Below, piece after piece: positions 1 through 7,154 of a DNA stretch of 12,457 nt. Source of the DNA: UBA8403 sp964455155 (GTDB lineage Bacteria > Bacteroidota > Bacteroidia > Cytophagales > Amoebophilaceae); the NCBI GenBank assembly GCA_964455155.1, contig CAYVYH010000024.1, forward strand, positions 1 through 12,457. Reading direction: 5' to 3'. A model generated the notes under the pieces. It was not told the origin of the DNA and made no database searches. It was given only the letters and a program-made list of their open reading frames with translations. The translations under genes were made by a program, and so were the position numbers. How positions within the stretch are numbered: position 1 is the first letter of the stretch; each line of letters opens with the position of its first letter.

Positions 1-66
1 GTCCATTTTTTTAATAGTCAAGCTAAGTCGAAAAGTATGAGAAAATTATGAGATATTCTTAGGGAT

Positions 67-861
67 GTGAGGCAAGAAGCAGGTTACATACGCGGCAGGA
101 TCAAAACAGAGTTGGTAAATGGCCAGTCATTTAATGGTATGACAGTGCAAGGTGATAAAAAATGGTGGAAAAAATTAGGCCACTGCGAGTACGCTAGCAG
201 ATTACTTGGGAAACTCTCATTGCTTAACGAAGCTCAGCCTGAAAGGGATAGGATAGATATCTCAGAAGTACAAAAGGCTATTTACTATGCTAAGAAGTAC
301 CATGGAGATCAGAAAAGGCAATCAGGAGAGCCATACTACTCCCATCCCATCGAAGTAGCTTACATGGTTTCCGATTATCTCTTTAAAACAGACATGATAG
401 TAACCTCGGTATTACACGATACGATTGAGGATACAAAGCTCACGTTTGAAATGCTTAGGCAGCTCTTTGGCGGAGTAGTTGCGCGTCAGGTGATGGATTT
501 GACAAGAACTGCGAGTGGAGATAGTTGTGAGAAAATCAGTTCAGCCGAAACGGTTGAGCGTTTGTTTGCACAAAAGAAATATGATTTACTGCTGATAAAG
601 CAGTTTGATAGACTGCACAACATGCAGACTATAAGAGCCAAGCACTCTGACGCAATCCATAGAATCACAGAAGAGACTATCGGGCACTTTATCACTCTGG
701 CAGCTTTCCTGGGCATAAGGACTGTAGAGGAAGAGCTAATTCGGACTTGTGCGATCTCGGGTTCCGATAAGAATTCTGAAGATCAATGCGAAGATCAGCC
801 TAGTAGGCGTGATGCGTACTTGCTTTCTCTAATTTTTCGAAATGACGGAGTGCATAAATAA
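67..861 (+). CDS. Stand-alone SpoT/RelA-like HD-domain protein, putative (p)ppGpp hydrolase
   Basis: Probable cytoplasmic metal-dependent hydrolase of the alarmone (p)ppGpp, 264 aa. The HD domain spans about residues 66-225. Visible motifs are QKRQSGEPYYSHP (R84, H93), SVLHDTIEDT (H117, D118, E121, D122) and FDRLHNMQT (D181, N185), which match the Mn-binding and catalytic positions of Rel/SpoT hydrolase domains. The segment at 206-226 (HFITLAAFLGIRTVEEEL) resembles the helices that lead into the synthetase domain, but the synthetase, TGS and ACT domains are absent. Full SpoT is about 700 aa, so this is either a small alarmone hydrolase or a truncated spoT. GTG at 67 is the first usable start after an in-frame stop at 49; ATG at 139 is a possible alternative, and neither has a clear ribosome site. 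The last 20 codons are antisense to the MFS gene and look like read-through rather than conserved sequence. Family assignment is firm; substrate is inferred. Confidence 0.85.
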   Translation: MRQEAGYIRGRIKTELVNGQSFNGMTVQGDKKWWKKLGHCEYASRLLGKLSLLNEAQPERDRIDISEVQKAIYYAKKYHGDQKRQSGEPYYSHPIEVAYMVSDYLFKTDMIVTSVLHDTIEDTKLTFEMLRQLFGGVVARQVMDLTRTASGDSCEKISSAETVERLFAQKKYDLLLIKQFDRLHNMQTIRAKHSDAIHRITEETIGHFITLAAFLGIRTVEEELIRTCAISGSDKNSEDQCEDQPSRRDAYLLSLIFRNDGVHK

Positions 862-2110
862 AAGCAGTGGCCGTCGGAATCATCACTATTAGGACTACAT
901 AATTGCCAAAGAAAACGTCGAGATATACAAGACCGAAGGAGGTGATTACATAGACAAAAGCACGCGACAGAGCATATGAAAAAGTTGCGTAAGTAAATCT
1001 TTTGAATATCGGGAGGTGTTTATAAAAAATTGGTACCGCGGGCGTTCCCATAAAGCCGAATACAGCGATAAAGGCTTGAATCGCCATTATATGGTATGGA
1101 GAGGCCACGTTATTGAGCATATAAGGACATAGCATCACAAAGCATAAGAAGAGTATAAGCCTCACTCTTAAAATTTTCAACGGATGTATGACATAGCTCA
1201 AATAAGCTACTATCAGCCAACTGAAGAGCTGTATCATGGATACAGTAAAGTTTTGGTGGATCACTGCTTCTGGGGTAAAATGAAAAACAGTTTTTAGCAT
1301 ATTACCGCAGTACATATAAGAAAAATAAAAACACACAGGCCAAGAGCACTCTATAAAAAACAAGGACAGGGCAGTTTTCTTGTTAACCTTTTCGTTCCAG
1401 ATGGTACTTTGATTTAAAAGGTCTGGGTTGTGTTTGGCTTTGATGATAGCCTTCTTGATCCTCCGCTTCGCATCGGCAAAATCGGGGGTTTCTCTAAGGC
1501 GTGTTCTCGCGACGGCGCCAATTACAGCCACCAATGTGCCCAGCCAGAATGCACTACGCCAATTAAGCCCAAAAGAGGTGACGAGCGATGCAACACCTAA
1601 GGCCACTGTGCCGCCCAAAACCCCAAAAACCGCAATTAATGTTACTGCTGGATATTGTATTGGTGGTTTGGTGAGCTCTGTTATGTATAAATCCGCACCA
1701 ATTACCTCTCCCATAGTAGCCATACCTTGGATAATACGACATACAGTGACTATGTAGGCCGCCGTGATGCCTATTTGCTCGTAAGTTGGTAGGTTGGCCA
1801 TTGTAAAACATGATAGAGACATCATGGTTGTTGTTATGATGACCGTCGACTTGCGCCCTATGTTATCGCCGAGATATCCAAAAATAAGTGCACCCAGCGG
1901 CCTGAGAATATAGGATGAACAAAAGGCGAAAGCCGAAAGGAGACCCGCTGTGTGGGGGTCGGTCTTAGGAAAGAACAGCTCATTGAGCAGTACTGCCATG
2001 TGAACGTAGAGGAGAAGATCAAAATACTCCAAAAAAGTGCCAATAGACAACAACCCTATTGCCTCCTTCTTTTCTTTGCTCAGCGATGAAAGCGTCTCTT
2101 TGTCATGCAT
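800..2110 (-). CDS. MFS transporter, ProP-like metabolite:H+ symporter family
   Basis: Inner-membrane secondary transporter of the major facilitator superfamily, 436 aa from ATG 2110, a normal length for 12 membrane helices. With residues counted from a GTG one codon upstream (2113), the signature loop between helices 2 and 3 is RPLGALIFGYLGDNIGRK (71-88), the metabolite:H+ symporter (ProP/ShiA/KgtP) version of the GxxxDRxGRR motif. CRIIQGMATMGEVIGADLY (125-143) matches the RxxQGxxxGGE helix-4 motif of the same subfamily, although the GGE glycine pair reads MGE. NWRSAFWLG (184-192) and RLRETPDF (205-212) also fit. ProP relatives import proline, betaine or organic acids, but the substrate cannot be read from sequence. 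It follows the exported HAD gene on the same strand by 78 bp and may be co-transcribed with it. Its stop lies inside the convergent HD gene. Confidence 0.88.
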   Translation of the reverse strand: MHDKETLSSLSKEKKEAIGLLSIGTFLEYFDLLLYVHMAVLLNELFFPKTDPHTAGLLSAFAFCSSYILRPLGALIFGYLGDNIGRKSTVIITTTMMSLSCFTMANLPTYEQIGITAAYIVTVCRIIQGMATMGEVIGADLYITELTKPPIQYPAVTLIAVFGVLGGTVALGVASLVTSFGLNWRSAFWLGTLVAVIGAVARTRLRETPDFADAKRRIKKAIIKAKHNPDLLNQSTIWNEKVNKKTALSLFFIECSWPVCFYFSYMYCGNMLKTVFHFTPEAVIHQNFTVSMIQLFSWLIVAYLSYVIHPLKILRVRLILFLCFVMLCPYMLNNVASPYHIMAIQAFIAVFGFMGTPAVPIFYKHLPIFKRFTYATFSYALSRAFVYVITSFGLVYLDVFFGNYVVLIVMIPTATAFIYALRHFEKLEKASTHHAY

Positions 2111-2188
2111 CACACTCTTCGTGTCAACCTATCTCGGCGTCTTCAATGCCTCGCTATGCTACGCTCGAAGCATCACCAAACAATCGTC

Positions 2189-3034
2189 TCATTCAGCCAA
2201 GGCTGGAACTCTAGCTGCCAACTCTTGGTAGTCTAACCACTTGTGCTCCGTTTCTAAGATCCGGAAGCGGATTTTTTCAACTTTCTCGTTAATGACTGGC
2301 ATTGGTATGCTGGAAGCAGCTGTGTAATGGAGGCCATGAAACTTTATTTTGAGCTCAGCACTGAGCCTCTCGAGAGATTCTAGATTGCTTAGTATGTCGT
2401 CGATGAATATTATCGTCTTGGGGTAGTAATTGCTACGACTTAAGACACATGCCAGCGTCTTAGCTTTGTCAACCTGAGCTGTTAAAATAATACCAGACTT
2501 TAACATCGGAACTCCATCCTGCTCTTCTAACTCATAAAGAAACATTTCCTCCTTTACTGGGGTGAGGTTGCAAAAATCAAACCCAAGGTCATGTAGATGC
2601 TTAACCCGCCAGTCTTCGAGCCTCTCTATATTACCAAACTTACCCGTGTAGATCGAGGTCAAGGCAATCGACGGGATCTCGTGTGTCCTCAGATAGTTAA
2701 ATATATCGACAATACCAGGGTCCACGAGTCTCCATTTTGCTTTGGACGTGGCAATACCGTACAAGGTCTTCATACCCTCTTTCGAGAGGCGACTCTCAAT
2801 CTCTTGCCAAAGCTGCTTGCGATAAGGATGTCTATTGAGCGTATGCTCGTCGGTTGGCATAATAAGCACGTGATCCACGTCAAAGATGACCAGTGTATTC
2901 CCGTCGCTCTCCTTGAGCAGTTCTGCAAGGGGAGTAAAGTCAGCAATTGTGATAATGTCGGCCAATGTAGTGTTGATTGCTACAAAAAAACTGAGAACCA
3001 AGTGACAAGTGGTAAGGGTGGCAGCTCTGATCAT
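2189..3034 (-). CDS. Exported HAD-fold protein, DUF2608-like
   Basis: About 281 aa from ATG 3034. Residues 1-25 form a signal peptide (hydrophobic stretch LTTCHLVLSFFVAI, probable cut after TTLA). The mature part carries HAD motifs: NTLVIFDVDHVLIMP (D52, D54) as motif I, IALTSIYTGK (T126/S127) as a possible motif II, a lysine near 190 (QVDKAKTL) as motif III and TIIFIDDILSNLESL (D212, D213) as motif IV. This arrangement resembles the DUF2608 family of exported proteins found in intracellular bacteria, whose function is unknown; phosphatase activity is plausible but unproven. The open frame continues upstream to a TTG at 3160, but I chose ATG 3034 because it places the signal peptide at the N-terminus and is preceded by GAGGG three bases away, a site with rather short spacing. 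It may be the first gene of a unit with the MFS transporter. Confidence 0.78.
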   Translation of the reverse strand: MIRAATLTTCHLVLSFFVAINTTLADIITIADFTPLAELLKESDGNTLVIFDVDHVLIMPTDEHTLNRHPYRKQLWQEIESRLSKEGMKTLYGIATSKAKWRLVDPGIVDIFNYLRTHEIPSIALTSIYTGKFGNIERLEDWRVKHLHDLGFDFCNLTPVKEEMFLYELEEQDGVPMLKSGIILTAQVDKAKTLACVLSRSNYYPKTIIFIDDILSNLESLERLSAELKIKFHGLHYTAASSIPMPVINEKVEKIRFRILETEHKWLDYQELAARVPALAE

Positions 3035-3431
3035 AGTCCCTCTTGACGACAAGGTCGCCCCGTAAATACTAACCTTTCCACAAGCTCTCACAACCGCTCT
3101 GTCGCTACGTGAACAGCCCTCGGGCGCAAAATCACGCGGATAATACCACACATTGATCAAAAAATTGAAGAACTAGTTGCTTACTCTATGTATTCAGATA
3201 AAACCATAAAGTCAAATGTTTCCCCAAAAAAAGAGCTCTTGTGTGGATTGGCCTCATCTCAGTAAACAAATGTTTTGCGATGGTACACGTCAAGCAATCT
3301 GAGACCGCATAAGATCACTGGTGCGTGTCCTACATGATTAAGGCCCTCACATGTAAGCTGTGTTTTGCAGGATGACAAAAGATTAACAAGAGATGCATGT
3401 GCTTAATATCCGCGTTGATTGGCAGTAAATT
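3035..3431. other. Gene-poor spacer upstream of the exported HAD gene
   Basis: About 400 bases in which I recognise no gene, tRNA or clear promoter. The minus-strand frame of the HAD gene stays open to 3160, but its residues before the signal peptide (arginine- and cysteine-rich) look non-coding. A minus-strand ORF at 3330-3578 has no protein-like features. The region is probably leader sequence plus decayed DNA. Confidence 0.5.
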
Positions 3432-3536
3432 ATGAAAACAAGTCGAAACCGGTTGGTTATAGTGATGGTTGCTTCTTCTTTTTTTCGGTCTTCCCTCGGA
3501 ATATATGACGCGAGACCTTTGCACGGCACATGGTAA
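3432..3536 (+). CDS. Short ORF with signal-peptide-like start, possible gene remnant
   Basis: A 34-codon ATG-to-TAA frame. The product begins with a basic segment (MKTSRNR), then a hydrophobic core (LVIVMVASSFF), and ends after about 15 more residues. This is the layout of a secretion signal followed by almost nothing. It stops 61 bases before the ATG of the transposase remnant, so it may be the 5' stump of an exported-protein gene cut by IS insertion and decay. No ribosome site is evident and chance is a real alternative. Confidence 0.22.
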   Translation: MKTSRNRLVIVMVASSFFRSSLGIYDARPLHGTW

Positions 3537-3597
3537 GTAAGGGGCATTTTTTAGCAAACTGAAGTTTTTGACTATCAAGCTATTAACCCTCTATCCG

Positions 3598-4297
3598 ATG
3601 ATTAAAAAGCGAGTTCCAGGAAGTTTTGTCAGTGTAGATGTTAGCAGAATAGCAACGAGGAAGAGCAAGTTCTTTCATCTAATCCCGTGATAGACTGGGC
3701 GATATTTGAAAAGAGCTTGATAAGGTTGGTAGGCGCTCTGTTGAGGATGCGGCAAGCCTGCCTACCAACCCTTGGGGCCATTCAAGATAATGCTGCTGCA
3801 ACNNNNNNNNNNNNNNNNNNNNNNNNNNNNNNNNNNNNNNNNNNNNNNNNNNNNNNNNNNNNNNNNNNNNNNNNNNNNNNNNNNNNNNNNNNNNNNNNNN
3901 NNGGAGTTTGGGTGCAACAAGGCAGCATCATCGACGCTTCTATCACCCCTACGGCCCGTCAAGCTCATGGTAAGTCCACGTACGTACTTCCAGAGGATCC
4001 AGACACCCTTTCAACCAAGGAAATTAAATCAGGGGTAGATCGAGCAGCGCGTTGGGTGAAAAAAGGAAATAGCCTCGAATACCACGCCCAAGAGGATCAC
4101 GCAGCGGTATTCAACGCAAGGCCTGTAAGCATAGGCCCCTGTCTGTTTGGGCAAGGCACTACAACAAGCTGATGGGTCGTGATCGCCGCCCAATAGAGCG
4201 GGTGTTTGGGCGTATCCAACGTTGGTTGGGTAGGCCAGAATCCAGGTATGTCGACGACTCAGTCTATTTTTGTTCGGAACCTACCAATACGTTTTGA
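3598..4297 (+). pseudogene. Degraded IS5-type transposase, frameshifted, internally deleted, interrupted by gap
   Basis: Remnant of a DDE transposase read from pieces in three frames. ATG 3598 opens a frame ending RKSKFFHLIP (to about 3687). It continues as VIDWAIFEKSL in the next frame (3687-3718), then DKVGRRSVEDA (3719-3751), then GKPAYQPLGPFKIMLLQ, with PAYQPLGPFKIMLLQ at 3757-3801 in the original frame. This matches the usual IS5 N-terminus (IDW...P.Y.PL..FK.LLLQ). After the N run, GSIIDASITPTARQAHGK supplies the first catalytic Asp (codon 3933) and ARWVKKGNSLEY follows. The sequence then jumps to GIQRKACKHRPLSVWARHYN (from 4106), with NKLMGRDRRPIERVFG and catalytic Glu at codon 4196. 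The segment that should hold the second Asp is missing, so the enzyme is dead. The end beyond RYVDDSVYF is degraded. I could not define terminal inverted repeats, so element boundaries are unknown. Confidence 0.85.
3803..3902. other. Assembly gap, 100 N
   Basis: Exactly 100 undetermined bases, the conventional placeholder for a scaffold gap of unknown length. It falls inside the transposase remnant, as expected if repeated IS copies broke the assembly. The two flanks may therefore not be from one IS copy, and the true distance between them is unknown. Confidence 0.97.
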
Positions 4298-4373
4298 AGC
4301 AGTTTAGGAACGTATGGATCCCTAGCTACTGTACCAGAGTCAAGTGCAAAGGTAAGTACAACGGTCACGGTAA

Positions 4374-5864
4374 CTAAGGATGCAAAAGCTTCTGCAAGAT
4401 CGTCTGTAAACTTACTCTTTCGGATAGATAGTTGCTTACTGCTCTGATTGGAATTCTTTGCTGTTGCATACTGTCCCGCTCTCTTAGTGTGACAGTGTCA
4501 TCTTGGAGCGTTTGATGATCTATTGTAATGCAGTAAGGAGTTCCAATCAAATCTTGTCGAGCGTACCGTTTACCAATGGATTGATTTTCTTCATATGTTA
4601 GGGGGAAGTTTAAACGCAATTCCGAAACAAGCTTCTGTGCCTTTTCAGGCAGACCATCTTTCTTAACCAGGGGTAAGATTGCTACTTTAATAGGGGCCAG
4701 AGCAGGGGGGAGTTTCAGATAAGTCCTAGTCTTTTGCTGCTCACCCTCTGTCACTGTTTCGTGTACAAGTCCTTGACAAAGGAGTAGCAAGACCAAGCGG
4801 TCACACCCTAGTGAGGTCTCAATGACGTAGGGCGTATAGTTTTGGTTGATTTCTGGGTCAAAGTATTGAAGTTTCTTTTTGGAGTGTATTTCGTGGTTTC
4901 TTAGATCAAAATCGGTTCTAGAATGAATACCTTCTATTTCTTTTTGGCCAAAGGGGAAAGCATATTCGATGTCTACGGCCTCCTGGGCATAGTGGGCCAA
5001 GTGCTTGTGGGGTTGCAAGCTAAGTCGGGTGTTGGGGATACCCAAAGCCAGGTGCCATTGCAACCGCTGTTCTTTCCAGTAGTCAAACCAGTAGGATTCT
5101 GTGCCGGGCCGTACAAAAAATTGCATTTCCATTTGTTCAAACTCGCGCATACGGAAAATGAATTGTCGGGCGACGATCTCGTTTCGAAAAGATTTCCCGA
5201 TTTGTGCGATGCCAAAAGGCACCTTCATACGAGCTGTTTTTTGTACGTTTAAGAAGTTTACGAAAATTCCTTGCGCTGTTTCTGGCCTTAGGTATATAGT
5301 ATCGGCTTCTTCCTCTAGGGCCCCTGCCTGTGTAGCAAACATGAGGTTAAACTGCCTCACAGCAGTCCAGTTGCTAGTCTTGGCCACTGGACACTGAATA
5401 CCTGTAGAAACAATAAGCCGATAGAGGCCGACGAGGTCTTGGGCTTGAAGTAGGTGATGCATGGCTTGGAGCAGGTCTTCAGCCGCTTTTTTGTTGCCTT
5501 GTTGTTCCCAAGCAGCGGCGTGGGCTTCAAGTAGTGCATCTGCTCGGTACCGTTTTTTGGAGTCTTTGTTGTCAATCAACGGATCACTGAAACTGTCTAG
5601 GTGTCCCGAAGCTTGCCAAGTGTGTGGGTGCATGAAAATAGCTGCATCGATGCCTACGATGTTTTGATGAAGCTGAGTCATACTTCGCCACCACAAGTCT
5701 TGCAAATTGCGCTTGAGGGCAGCTCCATAAGGACCATAATCGTACACTGCCTGTAGACCACCATAGATTTCGCTAGAGGGGTACAAAAAGCCATACTCCT
5801 TGGCGTGGGCAATAATGGCTTGGAGTGGATTGCTGGCGTCAGCAGCAGACGTTACTTGGGACAT
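4374..5864 (-). CDS. glyS: Glycyl-tRNA synthetase, alpha2 (single-chain) type
   Basis: Cytoplasmic class II synthetase charging tRNA-Gly, 496 aa from ATG 5864, a normal length for the dimeric single-polypeptide form. A TTG two codons upstream (5870) is less likely. Landmarks, counted from the ATG, are KEYGFLYPSSEIYGG (about 22-36), ASGHLDSFSDPLIDNKD (85-101), LRPETAQGIFVNF (192-204), motif 2 SFRNEIVARQFIFRMREFEQ (225-244), motif 3 VIETSLGCDRLVLLLL (347-362) and a C-terminal anticodon-binding domain from about 391 with SIGKRYARQDLIGTPYCITI (429-448). The cysteines of the family's zinc knuckle are mostly gone: DNKDSKKRYRAD stands where many relatives have two Cys, and only one Cys remains in the later CPxC position. 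I recall this as usual for Bacteroidota, so it is not treated as damage. It is last in a minus-strand run after polA and the helical-repeat gene. Confidence 0.97.
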   Translation of the reverse strand: MSQVTSAADASNPLQAIIAHAKEYGFLYPSSEIYGGLQAVYDYGPYGAALKRNLQDLWWRSMTQLHQNIVGIDAAIFMHPHTWQASGHLDSFSDPLIDNKDSKKRYRADALLEAHAAAWEQQGNKKAAEDLLQAMHHLLQAQDLVGLYRLIVSTGIQCPVAKTSNWTAVRQFNLMFATQAGALEEEADTIYLRPETAQGIFVNFLNVQKTARMKVPFGIAQIGKSFRNEIVARQFIFRMREFEQMEMQFFVRPGTESYWFDYWKEQRLQWHLALGIPNTRLSLQPHKHLAHYAQEAVDIEYAFPFGQKEIEGIHSRTDFDLRNHEIHSKKKLQYFDPEINQNYTPYVIETSLGCDRLVLLLLCQGLVHETVTEGEQQKTRTYLKLPPALAPIKVAILPLVKKDGLPEKAQKLVSELRLNFPLTYEENQSIGKRYARQDLIGTPYCITIDHQTLQDDTVTLRERDSMQQQRIPIRAVSNYLSERVSLQTILQKLLHP

Positions 5865-5945
5865 AGTCAAACAAATTCATCAGCTAAGAAAATGGATATC
5901 ATGTTATCCGTCTACATGATTCAGTAGCTCAAACCTTACATTTCC

Positions 5946-7007
5946 TTACATGACATCGATTATGAGACCCTTTGACTTTTCGGCCGCATAAATTTGCTCG
6001 GCCTGCCCATGTATACGTACGTCAGTGGTCCGAAAAATGTTAGTGAGTAACGCAAAAATCTGTTCACATGCTGACGGATCAACGGCGGAGGAAATTACCA
6101 GCATCTCCATAGTAGCCATCATATCTGGGGGCTCGTTTTGAACTAGCGCAATCATAGAACTAATCTGCCGCCTCGCTAAGGAGGGATGCTCCTGCGCAAT
6201 TTCTCCTAGAAGCGTGTAGGCCATACTTGCTACGACCTTGTCCTGTGAGCGGGCGGAATTCAGTACAGTTTCGAGTATTTGTTGGAGATACGTGGGATTT
6301 TCCTTTACAGTATTTGTAGTGAATAGCTTGTGTACTACTAGTAATGTTTGTACCGTGACATGACAAGCATCTTCACTTCCTGATAATTTACGGAAGTTGT
6401 GCAACAAGTAGTGTAAGCACCTGGGAGAAGTATCAATGACGGTTTGTGTTAATGGCAGCAGCATGTTTAGCACTATGCCTTCATTTACCAGCATGTTCTT
6501 TCCGTTACTTGCCAGGCCCAGAACTACGCTAGAGGCGGGTAGAGCCAATTGAGGATGCTTTGCTACTAATAAACAGAGTAGCTGCAACGCCTCATCAGTT
6601 TCTTGACTGTTACTGACTCGATGCAGTACCTTTTTCAGCGAGTTTACCGTACTCTTCCTAGCTAGCTTCGGGTCTTCCGTAAGCAGCTGGCACGCTTTTT
6701 GGCATGCTACCCCCCGAACGTATTCCTCTTTATGAGCAATATTGGCTAGTAACTTTCTGAAACGTTTCTTATTTGAGTCTTGCGCCTTGAGCGTTTCGTT
6801 GAGCCACAGTCGCTGCGTAGCTGTGAGCATTGGCTCGCTGACGGTTGTGGGAAGAAGTATGTTCCCCGTCTGTGGTTGTTCCTTATGTACGTTACCCATA
6901 ATCGCCGCTGTGGGCGACTTCTGCTTACCCAGAGCTATTGGATTCATGGTCAGCAGGCACAGCAGTGCAGCGTATATGCGGTGGTGCTTGTAGCTCGACT
7001 GATACAC
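5946..7007 (-). CDS. Exported HEAT/ARM-like helical-repeat protein of unknown function
   Basis: 353 aa, not recognised as a named family. Residues 1-27 form a signal peptide (KHHR, then IYAALLCLLTMNPIALG), followed by a polar linker to about 60 and then almost entirely amphipathic helices rich in Leu and Ala. Six Pro-centred signatures recur at residues 113, 152, 195, 238, 275 and 311 (EDPKLAR, KHPQLAL, TSPRCLH, ENPTYLQ, EHPSLAR, VDPSACE), spaced 36-43 residues, with leucine-rich helices on both sides. This fits an alpha-solenoid of HEAT or ARM type. No cysteine follows the signal peptide, so it is not an obvious lipoprotein. The start is GTG 7007, supported by TAAGGA seven bases upstream. 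It lies between polA and glyS on their strand (147 and 81 bp gaps). Such solenoids bind proteins or peptides; a periplasmic or secreted role in the host is inference. Confidence 0.75.
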   Translation of the reverse strand: MYQSSYKHHRIYAALLCLLTMNPIALGKQKSPTAAIMGNVHKEQPQTGNILLPTTVSEPMLTATQRLWLNETLKAQDSNKKRFRKLLANIAHKEEYVRGVACQKACQLLTEDPKLARKSTVNSLKKVLHRVSNSQETDEALQLLCLLVAKHPQLALPASSVVLGLASNGKNMLVNEGIVLNMLLPLTQTVIDTSPRCLHYLLHNFRKLSGSEDACHVTVQTLLVVHKLFTTNTVKENPTYLQQILETVLNSARSQDKVVASMAYTLLGEIAQEHPSLARRQISSMIALVQNEPPDMMATMEMLVISSAVDPSACEQIFALLTNIFRTTDVRIHGQAEQIYAAEKSKGLIIDVM

Positions 7008-7014
7008 AACGATG

Positions 7015-7020
7015 TCCTTA
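7015..7020 (-). promoter_or_regulatory. Ribosome binding site for the helical-repeat gene
   Basis: On the minus strand TAAGGA ends seven bases before the GTG at 7007. It is the best placed Shine-Dalgarno-like site in the window and decides the start in favour of this GTG, since the only other in-frame candidates before the stop at 7041-7043 are ATA or ATT. Confidence 0.55.
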
Positions 7021-7154
7021 AGAGTAATGGTTATTGAACGTTAAGTGCGTTTGTATGGCTACGCTGCGCAATGTATGATGCTATTCCATCAATTACAAAA
7101 CAGTCTGACGGAACTTTGTTGGGGTACTGCATTAATATTTCAATTTCATGTGGC

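Noticed and set aside
2111..2130. TTGACA upstream of the MFS start as a promoter -35 box
   Set aside because: It lies within 20 bases of the start codon with no room for a -10 element and transcript start, and sigma-70 consensus of Proteobacteria is not expected here.
3330..3578. Minus-strand 82-codon ORF in the spacer
   Set aside because: Composition shows no domain, signal or motif and it overlaps the signal-peptide stump on the other strand. Probably chance.
3560..4345. TTGACT at about 3567 and its complement at about 4339 as IS terminal inverted repeats
   Set aside because: Only six matching bases with no extension; chance is likely.
3532..4358. GGTAAGTA at 3532-3539 and 4351-4358 as target-site duplication of the IS
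   Set aside because: Eight bases is longer than expected for IS5 duplications (usually 2-4), similar strings occur nearby (3969, 4369), and element ends are undefined.
5095..5600. Missing zinc cysteines in glycyl-tRNA synthetase as a sign of decay
   Set aside because: The class II motifs and anticodon domain are intact, and the DNKDSKKRYRAD version is one I recall as normal for Bacteroidota.
5894..5909. GGATA...TATCC hairpin between the helical-repeat gene and glyS as a terminator
   Set aside because: Five AT-rich pairs with no T-run; too weak.
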